Source: JAIQFL01 sp035295745
GTDB lineage: Bacteria; Acidobacteriota; Terriglobia; Bryobacterales; Bryobacteraceae
Assembly: GCA_035295745.1 (NCBI GenBank)
Contig: DATGIL010000088.1
Coordinates: forward strand, 84,836 to 148,835
Length of the DNA: 64,000 nt
Direction of reading: 5' to 3'
Of this stretch, positions 51,652-60,050 are shown piece by piece. The notes below the pieces were generated by a model. That model was not told the DNA's origin. It made no database searches and was given only the letters and a program-made list of their open reading frames with translations. Position 1 is the stretch's first letter, and the number at the start of each line of letters is the position of its first letter. Made by a program: the position numbers and the translations under genes.

Positions 51652-51975
51652 GGAAACGTGGATCCCCCTCGTGCAACTCCCACGATTCTGCTACTTCCGT
51701 AATCGGAAAGCAAGGGCATTGGAACTTCATGGAACCGCAACGCCAGAGACGCCAAGACTTGTCCGATGAAACGCGAGGACGTAACAGGACCGTGCTTTTC
51801 TGCACCGTGAAAACACCGTGTAACCCGTTGAAGGAACGTAAGCCCCGGCATACAGTCGAGCCTTACTCAGGGGAGTTTCGCTAACGGGATGCTTCGGGGA
51901 TGGGGGTCACCCATTCCAGCTTCGAAATCAGAGTGAACGCGTGGCACCCGGAGGTGCCGCGAAGGAAGGGAACCC
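51652..51975. other. divergent regulatory region of the second receptor
   Basis: 324 bases between the membrane regulator and the receptor. Contains the leader hairpin listed below and AGGAAGGGA before the receptor ATG. No unambiguous promoter boxes. Confidence 0.4.
51941..51960 (+). promoter_or_regulatory. leader hairpin just upstream of the receptor ribosome binding site
   Basis: GGCACC-CGGA-GGTGCC with flanking G-C and T-G pairs gives an eight-pair stem ending three bases before the GAAGGAAGGGA ribosome binding site of the receptor at 51976. It could tune initiation. Confidence 0.45.
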
Positions 51976-54900
51976 ATGTATCGCTTCTTAAGAGTTGTCG
52001 CCGCCGCTCTCATGATCACTGGCTGCGCCCTGGCCCAAAATGCCACTGGCACAATAGACGGGCGGGTCACCGACGCCAGTGGAGGCGCCGTTCCGGGCGC
52101 CAAGGTAACCGTGGAAAACGTCGCCACCAACGTGCGCTTCTCGCTGGAGACGAATTCCGAAGGGCGCTTTTATCAACGCTACCTGCAACCAGGCACCTAT
52201 CACGTGACGGCGGAGAAGGCCGGCTTCCAGCGATACCTGCAGAACGACATCCTGCTCGACGTGGAACAGACCATTACGCTCAACATACCCCTGCGTGTAG
52301 GCGACGTCACCACCACCGTGCAGGTGGAAGCCGCCGCTGCGCAACTGTCGACGGAGTCCTCCACGGTGGCCACGACAGTGAGCAACAAAGCGATTCTGGA
52401 TCTGCCGCTGGGCGGCAACCGCAGCCCGATGTCGTTGGTCACTTTGGTCCCGGGCGTGGTGCCGAGCGGCGGGTCGAACAGCCCGTGGATCAGCGGCGGT
52501 CGCAACGACTATAACGACGTCACTATCGACGGCACGTCAGTGATCGTGCCCGAAAACAACGTCAGTCACCTGCAGATCGGCTACATTCCGAATGAAGACA
52601 GCGTGCAGGAGCTGTCGGTGGTCACCAACTCGCTGGCGCCCGAGTACGGTCGCACGGGCGGAGGTACCATCAACATCGCCACCCGCGGGGGAACCAACCA
52701 GCCACACTTCACGCTCTTCGAGTTCTTCCGCAACAATGTACTCAATGCCAATAGCTGGGGCAACAACCGCAACGGCCTGCCCCGCGGCATCGTGCGCTAC
52801 AACCAGTTCGGCGGCACTTTCGGAGGGCCGGTGTACATCCCGCACGTCTACAACGGCAAGAACCGCACCTTCTTCTTCGTGAGCGAGCAGAGTGTGCGCA
52901 CTCCGAGCGCGGTCACCGATACCGGGAGCGTCCCCACCGACGCCATGCGGCAGGGCATTTTCGCCGGTATGACCAACGGCGCGAGCGGCGGTGTGGGCCA
53001 GCCGATCACCATCTACGATCCGCTGACCGCCGGCAGCGACCCATCCTGTCCCGCGGCGCAACCCAACTGCCTGCGCCAACCGTTCCCGAACAATGTGATC
53101 CCGCAAAACCGAATCGACCCGGTGGCGAAGAATCTCCTGAAGTATTGGCCTGAACCCAACTGCACGAGCTGTATCACCAACGCCGCGCTGCAGACCAACA
53201 ACTGGCGCACGCAGGGCGTGGCCAACAATCCTTACGACCAGATCGACGCCCGCATCGACCACAACTTCTCGGACAAGTTCCGCATGTTCGCTCGCGGTTC
53301 GAATCAATCGGGCATCAACACGGACTTCAACGGATTCGGCAACGCCGGGACTTCGTTCGGCTCCGGACCGGTGACCTATTACAATCGCAACGTCACCATC
53401 AATGCAGTCTACAGCTTCAGCCCCACGACGATTCTGAACCTCAACTACGGATTGGCCCGTGACGTCTCGGTTCGCTACCCGTTCTCCGAGGGCACCAAGC
53501 CGTCGTCGCTGGGATTCCCTTCGGCGATCGACTCCGTAGTGGACAATTACGAGTTCCCGCAGATTGGGGCGAGCGGCAATACGTCGGGCTACAATCTGGG
53601 CCAGGCGTCGTTCACGACGTTGCTCGACCGGCCCTATTCGCACGTAGCACGCGCCGACCTGACGAAGGTGCTCTCCAAGCACACGCTCAAGGCAGGCGCG
53701 ACCTTCGTCAAACTCTTTGTAAACTTCACGCAATTGGGCAGTCCCGACGGGCAATACAGCTTCGGCAGCAGCTACACACAGCAGAATACGTCGCTCGGGA
53801 CCTCCACCACGCAGGGCAATGGATTCGCGACGTTCCTGCTGGGCCTGCCGAACAACAACGGCAACGATCTGCAATACACCTTTGCGGCGGCTACCGCGAG
53901 CGCATACTGGGGCACGTACTTTCAGGACGACTGGAAGATCAGCCGCAAGTTGACGCTCAACCTGGGCGTCCGCTATGACGTGGACATCCCACGCACGGAG
54001 CGCTACAACCGCCTGAGCTATTTCGATATCAACGCCCCATCGCCGCTGCAGGGTATGGTGGCGGCGAGCGCTGTCTGCCCGAACTGCGGCAACCTCAAGG
54101 GCGCGATGGAATTTGTGGGAACTTCGGGTGCGGCATACGGCCGCCACCAGACTCCCACCGATATGAATAATGTGGCGCCGCGTATCGGCTTCGCATACAA
54201 CATATTCAACAAGACTGTGATTCGCGGAGCGTACGGTATTCTCTATGCGCCCTCGATGCTGCAAGCGGCAGGCACTTCGGGCACATCCGGCACGGAAGGG
54301 TTCACTGGCGGCACCGCGCTTAACAGCACCATCAACAGCGGCCAGAGTTTCATTGCCAGCCTGAGCAACCCGTTTCCCAACGGCCTGATTCGCCCGCTGG
54401 GCTCGGCCCCCGGCGCCATCAGCGGCGCGTTGACCGATATCGGCGGCCAAATTCAAGACAGCTATTTCATCGATTACGTGAATCCGATGATTCAGCAGTG
54501 GAATTTCAATATCCAGCAGGAAATCAAGAGCTCCTGGCTGGTGCAGGTGGGGTACCTGGGCAGCAAGGGCCAGCATCTGCCCGACGGGGAGAGCAGTGTG
54601 AACTTCGATCAGTTGCCTGCGTCGTTCCTGCCGCTCGGCACCAACCTCACCGCGCAAGTGCCGAACCCGTTCTACGGGATCATCAAGAATCCGACTTCGA
54701 CCTACGCCAACCCGACCGTGGCTGCTAATCTTCTGCTCGATGCCTATCCGCAGTATTCAAACGTGAGCGCCTTCCGCAAGCCCATCGCCAATTCCAACTA
54801 CCAGTCGGCGATCCTCTCGGTGGAGCATCGTTTCCGTAGCGGGCTCTCACTGCTTTCGAGCTACACCATTTCCAAACTGCTCGACGACGCCTCGCAAGTG

Positions 54901-55533
54901 GTCACCTACATCGGGCAGGCCGGCTCCAAGCAGGACACCTACTGCCGCAAGTGCGAGAAGTCGGTTTCCGCACAGGACGTGCCGCAGCGTTTCGTGACCA
55001 GCGCCACGTGGGAACTGCCCGTGGGCCGGGCGAAGCACTTCCTGAACGCCATTCCGAAGCCGGTGGATTTCGTGATCGGCGGATGGCAGATCAACGGCAT
55101 CTCCACCTTCCAGAAAGGCATCCCGATCGCGATCAGCAATGGCGGCAATTCCACCGGGCTGAACAGTCCGGGAATCCGCGCCACGGACAACGGCCAAAAC
55201 CCGCAGGTGACCGGCTCGATCGGCAATCGGTTGAATCAGTATTTCGTCCAGTCGGTCTTCTCGCAGACGCCCAACTTCGCATTCGGCAACGTGGGACGTT
55301 TTCTGCCCAACGTTCGCCAACCTGGCCAGCACAATCTGGATTTCTCGCTGTTCAAAAACTTCCGGCCAGTGGAGAAGTTGAATTTCCAGTTCCGCGCGGA
55401 AGCCTTCAATGTTACGAACTCGCCCGTGTGGGCGTCGCCGGGAACCACTGTGAATGCGCCCGCGACTTTCGGAATCGTGACCAGCGCCAACGGGAACCGC
55501 ACCGTGCAGTTGGGCCTCAAGATGATTTATTGA
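51976..55533 (+). CDS. TonB-dependent receptor with carboxypeptidase-regulatory N-terminal domain (Oar-like)
   Basis: 1185 residues; signal peptide FLRVVAAALMITGCALAQN (ATG 51976, RBS AAGGAAGGG). Carboxypeptidase-regulatory domain (TGTIDGRVTDASGGAVPGAK, about 25-110), plug domain (WISGGRNDYNDVTIDGTSVI), barrel to the end (TSANGNRTVQLGLKMIY). Paralogue of the receptor at 28.9 kb, same architecture, low identity in the barrel. The genes behind it (gluconate-dehydrogenase subunit 3, GMC oxidoreductase) are broken, so the receptor may have lost its metabolic partners. Presumably imports a sugar-derived substrate. Confidence 0.93.
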   Translation: MYRFLRVVAAALMITGCALAQNATGTIDGRVTDASGGAVPGAKVTVENVATNVRFSLETNSEGRFYQRYLQPGTYHVTAEKAGFQRYLQNDILLDVEQTITLNIPLRVGDVTTTVQVEAAAAQLSTESSTVATTVSNKAILDLPLGGNRSPMSLVTLVPGVVPSGGSNSPWISGGRNDYNDVTIDGTSVIVPENNVSHLQIGYIPNEDSVQELSVVTNSLAPEYGRTGGGTINIATRGGTNQPHFTLFEFFRNNVLNANSWGNNRNGLPRGIVRYNQFGGTFGGPVYIPHVYNGKNRTFFFVSEQSVRTPSAVTDTGSVPTDAMRQGIFAGMTNGASGGVGQPITIYDPLTAGSDPSCPAAQPNCLRQPFPNNVIPQNRIDPVAKNLLKYWPEPNCTSCITNAALQTNNWRTQGVANNPYDQIDARIDHNFSDKFRMFARGSNQSGINTDFNGFGNAGTSFGSGPVTYYNRNVTINAVYSFSPTTILNLNYGLARDVSVRYPFSEGTKPSSLGFPSAIDSVVDNYEFPQIGASGNTSGYNLGQASFTTLLDRPYSHVARADLTKVLSKHTLKAGATFVKLFVNFTQLGSPDGQYSFGSSYTQQNTSLGTSTTQGNGFATFLLGLPNNNGNDLQYTFAAATASAYWGTYFQDDWKISRKLTLNLGVRYDVDIPRTERYNRLSYFDINAPSPLQGMVAASAVCPNCGNLKGAMEFVGTSGAAYGRHQTPTDMNNVAPRIGFAYNIFNKTVIRGAYGILYAPSMLQAAGTSGTSGTEGFTGGTALNSTINSGQSFIASLSNPFPNGLIRPLGSAPGAISGALTDIGGQIQDSYFIDYVNPMIQQWNFNIQQEIKSSWLVQVGYLGSKGQHLPDGESSVNFDQLPASFLPLGTNLTAQVPNPFYGIIKNPTSTYANPTVAANLLLDAYPQYSNVSAFRKPIANSNYQSAILSVEHRFRSGLSLLSSYTISKLLDDASQVVTYIGQAGSKQDTYCRKCEKSVSAQDVPQRFVTSATWELPVGRAKHFLNAIPKPVDFVIGGWQINGISTFQKGIPIAISNGGNSTGLNSPGIRATDNGQNPQVTGSIGNRLNQYFVQSVFSQTPNFAFGNVGRFLPNVRQPGQHNLDFSLFKNFRPVEKLNFQFRAEAFNVTNSPVWASPGTTVNAPATFGIVTSANGNRTVQLGLKMIY

Positions 55534-55557
55534 GGCGTACCGTATACTCCGCCAAGT

Positions 55558-56161
55558 ATGAAACGCCGGTTTTTTTCAGACCATCATAGCGGCGCCTGCC
55601 GCACCCGCCCTTTCGGCTCAGCAGGCGCCCGCTCCACAGGGCACGGCCGCTCCGCAAAGGTTTTCCACCTCGCAGGGGGAACCTCCCAAACTCGAGATCG
55701 CCGCGACTGAACAGGCTGCGGAGCCCGTCCTGCGCTTCTTCAACGGGGCACAATTCGCTGCGCTCAAGAGGCTCAGCGGAATCCTCATGCCGCCACTCAA
55801 CGGATCACCGGGTGCGCTGGACGTGGGCACTCCGGAGTTTCTCGACTTCCTGATCAACGAGTCACCGGCCGACCGGCAGCAGTTGTACCGCGCAGGCCTC
55901 GATGCACTCAATACGCAATCGCGCAAGCTGCATGGCCGGCCCTTTGCAGAGCTGGACGCGTCGCAGGCCGATGCGTTGCTGGCTCCTCTGCGCCAGCCCT
56001 GGCAGTACGATCCGCCCACCGATCCTCTGGCCCATTTTCTGGTCACCGCGAAACTGGATGTCCGCACCGCGACCATGAATTCGCGCGAGTGGAACACCGC
56101 CGGCTCCGCGTCGGGAGGCCGGCGAATCGGCGGCACTGGACTTTACTGGAACACGATCTGA
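55558..56161 (+). pseudogene. gluconate 2-dehydrogenase subunit 3-like, frameshifted at a T7 run
   Basis: ATG 55558 reads MKRRFF and then shifts: seven T at 55570-55576 must be six (or eight) for the frame to continue into the signal-peptide-like QTIIAAPAAPALSAQQ and the body (LRFFNGAQFAALKRLSGILMPP, the subunit 3 signature; FLDFLINESPADRQQLYRAG; LDVRTATMNSREWN) ending at 56161. Subunit 3 is the small exported partner of GMC-type flavin dehydrogenases, whose (also broken) gene follows by 11 bases. A one-base slip in a homopolymer could be a sequencing error, but the following genes are damaged too. Confidence 0.75.
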
Positions 56162-56172
56162 GCGAGGAACGC

Positions 56173-57174
56173 ATGTCCGTGAAAGACTACGACGTTCTGA
56201 TCATCGGCTCCGGCGCCTCCGGCGGAATGGCCGCGCACACGCTCACGCAGAAGGGCGTCAAGTGCCTGATGCTCACGCGGCCCGCTAGTGGACTTCAGCC
56301 GCGACCGCGTCCTCAAGGCCGTCTACGATCTGCCTTATCACGGGCTCGGCAAGCCGGGACGCCTCCCGCACGTAGTGCAGGCCAACGAGTTCAACGCCAA
56401 CCAATGGGTAGACGAGACAGAGGTCCCCTACACGCACGATTCCAAGAAGCCGTACAACTGGGTACGCGTGCGCATGATCGGCGGCAAATCGCTTTTCTGG
56501 GCGCGGATGTCGTTCCGGCTCAGCGACTACGAATTCAAGGCGAAGGATCACGATGGATCCGGCGAAAACTGGCCGATCAGCCATGATGAGCTGGCGCCCT
56601 TTTGCTCGCGCGTGAGCCGATCTTCCGCGTCAGCGGGCGCAAGGAAGGATTCCCGCAACTTCCCGACGGCAACTTCATTGAGGACACCTCACCCGATGGC
56701 GCGGCCGTGAAGAAATTCTCGGAAGCGGCGAAAGAACGCGGCATTCCAGTCACGTAAGATGCGCCGGTCTCTTGGGCAGGGGCCGTTCGCGAGCTCGTTC
56801 AATCTGCTGCTGCCCGATGCGATGGCGACCGGCAATCTCACCATCGTGCCGAACGCCGTTGTTCGCGACATCGCGGTAGACAAGAACACCGGACTCGTCA
56901 ACGGCGCGAATTTCGTAGACCGCCACTCGCATCGCGAGATGCACGTGAGGGCGCGCGTCGTGATGTTGGGCGCATCGTGCCTGGAGAGCACGCGCATTCT
57001 GCTCAATAGCGGGATCGCCAACTCTTCAGGCGCGCTGGGACACTACCTGCACGATCAGTTCTACATTACGCAGAGTGTCCAGGCCGTCTTGCCCGAAGCG
57101 CGCGGCGGGACTGGCGGACGTGGTTTCGGAGGTGGCGGATATATTCCGCGATTCCGGAATCTGAAGACCAAGGA
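56173..57174 (+). pseudogene. GMC-family flavin oxidoreductase, three frameshifts, C-terminus lost
   Basis: FAD-binding start YDVLIIGSGASGGMAAHTL at 56173, shift at about 56279 (two G missing) to GPLVDFSRDRVLKAVYDLPY and GGKSLFWARMSFRLSDYE, shift at about 56614 (one G missing) to EPIFRVSGRKEGFPQLPDG, shift at 56755 (one T extra) to MRRSLGQGPFASS, LPDAMATGNLTIVPNAVV and VMLGASCLESTRILLNSGI. Homology stops after PRFRNLKTKEK at about 57174, where the sequence changes frame and family. Roughly the first 330 of about 560 residues remain. Catalytic His/Asn region is gone. Confidence 0.8.
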
Positions 57175-57586
57175 GAAGAGCTCGGGATCGGCTTCGTCCC
57201 CTTCAGCCCGCTCGGCGCGGGGTTTCTTACCGGGAAGATCGACGAGAACACTAGTTTTGAAGGATCAGATTTCCGCAGCCTGGTCCCGCGCTTCACGCCC
57301 GAAGCCCGCAAGGCGAATCTGGCCTTTGTCGATCTGCTCCGGGCTGTTGCGGTCCGGAAGAAAGCGACACCTGCCCAGGTAGCGCTGGCCTGGCTGCTCG
57401 CGCAGAAGCCTTGGATTGTGCCGATTCCGGGCACTACAAAGCTCCACCGGCTCGAGGAAAACATCGGCGCGACGTGGATCGAGCTCACGGCTGACGACCT
57501 GCGCGAGATCGGCCACGGCGCCGCCGGGATCCAGATGCAAGGAAGCGCGGCTGCCACCGGCTGCGCTGGAGATGGTGGCCCGCTGA
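57175..57586 (+). pseudogene. aldo/keto reductase, C-terminal fragment fused to the GMC remnant
   Basis: EELGIGFVPFSPLGAGFLTG, then FEGSDFRSLVPRFTPEARKA, TPAQVALAWLLAQKPWIVPI, PGTTKLHRLEENIGATWIEL: the second half of an AKR of about 330 residues with the NADPH-binding PIPGTTK and R..EN. A one-base shift at about 57541 leads to EARLPPAALEMVAR and the stop TGA at 57584. The catalytic Asp-Tyr-Lys-His residues, in the missing first half, are lost. The next base begins the esterase fragment. Confidence 0.8.
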
Positions 57587-58207
57587 TGTCTGGCGGAAGG
57601 AAGCATCGCTGACGGCAGGATACCGCCGATGGTCATGATCTTCCCGAACAGCGATTCCACCATGACATTGGCCGACATCGAGGCGAATGGAAGCGGGCCA
57701 CGAATGAACCCAGGAAACGCCCAGCATCCCGCCGGCGATCCGGCTGGCGGCGGCGCTGCCAATGCCGCGCGTGGGGGACGCCAAGGAATGAACATGGAGC
57801 CGTGGCTTACGCCGTTCGAGACCGACCTTATTAACGACATCATCCCGTTCGTCGAATCCCACTACTCCGTGTACACCGACCGTGACCATCGCGCCCTCGC
57901 AGGTCTCTCCATGGGTGGAGGCCAGGCGTTGAACATTGGAATTGTCCACCCCGAGACATTCGCCTACGTCGGAGGATTCTCCGCGGCCCCGGACAAGAAG
58001 CGTCCGCCCGAACTCGTGCCCGATCCCGAAGTACCCAAGAAGTTGAAGCTGCTGTGGGTGGCGTGCGGCAGCAAGGACGGCCTGCTCCGCGTCAGCCAGG
58101 GCGTTCATGCCTACCTGAAGGAGAAGGGGGTGCCTCATGTGTGGAATGTAGACGGAAACGCGCATGACACCACGGAGTGGCAGAACAACCTGTACCACTT
58201 CTCGTAG
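57587..58207 (+). pseudogene. esterase (enterochelin-esterase/feruloyl type), N-terminal part missing
   Basis: Frame open from 57587: CLAEGSIADGRIPPMVMIFPN, then YTDRDHRALAGLSMGGGQAL (GLSMGG nucleophile), LLWVACGSKDGL and NVDGNAHDTTEWQNNLYHF with the catalytic histidine. This is the C-terminal 200 residues of a PF00756-type esterase that normally has a CBM48-like N-terminal domain and a signal peptide. A shorter frame could start at ATG 57629, but without N-terminal domain or signal it is unlikely to work. Confidence 0.75.
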
Positions 58208-58280
58208 AGGATTTTCAGATAGAGTAGGCGAATGAGGAATACTCGGCCTGGAGTGCGCGAGTTTTCCCGAAGGAGGCAAC

Positions 58281-59996
58281 ATGGCAAAAGAACGTTCGGA
58301 CGCGCGACTGAGCGCGATCAATCGCCGGCAAATGCTGGGCGCAGCAGCCGGATTAATGGGCGGAGCCGCGACCGCTATTTCCGGAGTAGCATTCGCGCAG
58401 GAAACGCCGGCGCCCGCTCGGGCCGTCGCCAAGGCTCCGGCAGCCGCTAGCGGCCCCAACCTGAGCCCGCCGGCAGTTGCGGTGAAAGGCGGAAAACTCC
58501 GCGGTATCAGGGAGGGCAAGACGTACTCCTTTCTGGGCATTCGCTACGCGGAAGCGGAACGGTTCGGCCAGCCCAAGCCGGTTCAGCCCTGGGAGGGAAT
58601 CCGGAACGCTCAGTCCTGGGGCCCATGCTGCCCGATTCCCGTGCAGAGCTCGGTCGGTGGGGACGAACTGGTCTTTCCGCACCGTTTTTGGATTCAGAAC
58701 GAGAATTGCCAGTATCTGAACGTCTGGACGCAGAACCTAAGCCCCGCCGTCAAGAAACCCGTGATGGTTTGGATGCACGGCGGCGGATTCACGAATGGCT
58801 CTGCCATCGAATCGTATGCGTACGACGGCAAAAGCCTCAGCGAGTTCGGCGACGTGGTGGTGGTCAGTATCAATCACCGGCTGAACATCCTGGGCACGCT
58901 CGATCTTTCGGCGTACGGCCCCGAGTATGCGAACTCCCGCCAGACCGGCATGGCAGACATCGTGGCCTCGCTCGAGTGGATTCACGACAATATCGAAGCT
59001 TTTGGCGGAGATCCCGGCAATGTCATGATCTTCGGACAGTCCGGTGGCGGAGGCAAGGTGGTACGCCTGATGCACATGCCCGCTGCGAAGGGCCTCTTCC
59101 ATAAGGTGTCTGCCCAGAGCGGCAGCGCCAACTATCGGAACACGGATCCGGCCACGAGCATCAAGAATCAGCAGGCGCTCGCCGCGGCGACGCTCAAGAA
59201 TCTGAATCTCACTGGCAGCGAGATCGGGAAACTCAAGACCGTTCCGTACCTGGAACTGCTGGCGGCAGGTACTGCCGCGGCAAGAGAACTCGGTACCGGA
59301 GGAGGCGGGGGCTGGAACCCCATCGCGGACGATCAGTATGTCATGCGCGAGTTCTGTGACTGGGCCGAAACCATTCCGCTCATCGCCGGCACCGTCTTCA
59401 GTGAGATGCAGGGTACGCTCACCAGGGGTGACGGCCGTAAGAACGAATGGACGCAGAAGGAAATCGACGAACACCTGACCACCACGTTCGGAGACAAGAA
59501 GGAGCAGGTCGTCGCCGAATTCAAGCAGGCGTTCCCGCGTAAGAAAGTACAGGACGTTCTCTACTACGCCGGCGCATCCAGAGGCGGCGCCAAGAACGTG
59601 CTGGCGCGCAAGCTGGAGAAAGGCAAAGCGCCTGTCTACAACTATCTGTTCGCATGGGAATACCCGATCAATGGCGGCGTTACAGCCTTCCATTGTTCCG
59701 AGCTCGCGTTCTGCTTCCACGCGCTCAACGTGCCGCAGATCAAGACGGCAACCGGTGGCGGCCCGGTCGCAATGGCCCTACAAGACAAGGTCTCGCAGGC
59801 ATGGGTCAACTTCGCGAAGACCGGGAATCCCAGCCAGCCGGGCCTCGAATGGAGGCCGTATACGCCGGATAATCCGCAGGCAATGGTGTTCGACACGGTT
59901 AGCCAGTGCTCCCCCCTGCACGATGACAAGTTGGCGTCGCTGCTCCCCGCCACTGGTGGTCGCGGCGGCCGCGGTGGGCGCGGCGGACCTGCATAG
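58281..59996 (+). CDS. Tat-exported type-B carboxylesterase
   Basis: 571 residues; AAGGAGG at 58270-58276 before ATG 58281. Tat signal (NRRQMLGAAAGLMGGAATAI...FAQ). Alpha/beta hydrolase of the carboxylesterase B family: YSFLGIRYAEAERFG, MVWMHGGGFTNGS (oxyanion loop), the nucleophile serine in VMIFGQSGGGGKV at about residue 254, and FHCSELAFCFHAL with the catalytic histidine. C-terminal Arg/Gly tail. Hydrolyses esters of unknown identity in the periplasm. First of two tandem homologues. Confidence 0.9.
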   Translation: MAKERSDARLSAINRRQMLGAAAGLMGGAATAISGVAFAQETPAPARAVAKAPAAASGPNLSPPAVAVKGGKLRGIREGKTYSFLGIRYAEAERFGQPKPVQPWEGIRNAQSWGPCCPIPVQSSVGGDELVFPHRFWIQNENCQYLNVWTQNLSPAVKKPVMVWMHGGGFTNGSAIESYAYDGKSLSEFGDVVVVSINHRLNILGTLDLSAYGPEYANSRQTGMADIVASLEWIHDNIEAFGGDPGNVMIFGQSGGGGKVVRLMHMPAAKGLFHKVSAQSGSANYRNTDPATSIKNQQALAAATLKNLNLTGSEIGKLKTVPYLELLAAGTAAARELGTGGGGGWNPIADDQYVMREFCDWAETIPLIAGTVFSEMQGTLTRGDGRKNEWTQKEIDEHLTTTFGDKKEQVVAEFKQAFPRKKVQDVLYYAGASRGGAKNVLARKLEKGKAPVYNYLFAWEYPINGGVTAFHCSELAFCFHALNVPQIKTATGGGPVAMALQDKVSQAWVNFAKTGNPSQPGLEWRPYTPDNPQAMVFDTVSQCSPLHDDKLASLLPATGGRGGRGGRGGPA

Positions 59997-60050
59997 TCCC
60001 GGCCTGCATTTATGAACGCTTGAATCCGCACCACGATCAGGAGGATGCCC

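Noticed and set aside
52537..54657. 706-residue minus-strand frame
   Set aside because: Antisense to the second TonB-type receptor; codon pattern is a shadow of the real gene.
57629..58207. complete small esterase gene
   Set aside because: The frame continues upstream with esterase-like sequence and lacks signal peptide and N-terminal domain, so it is a truncated remnant.
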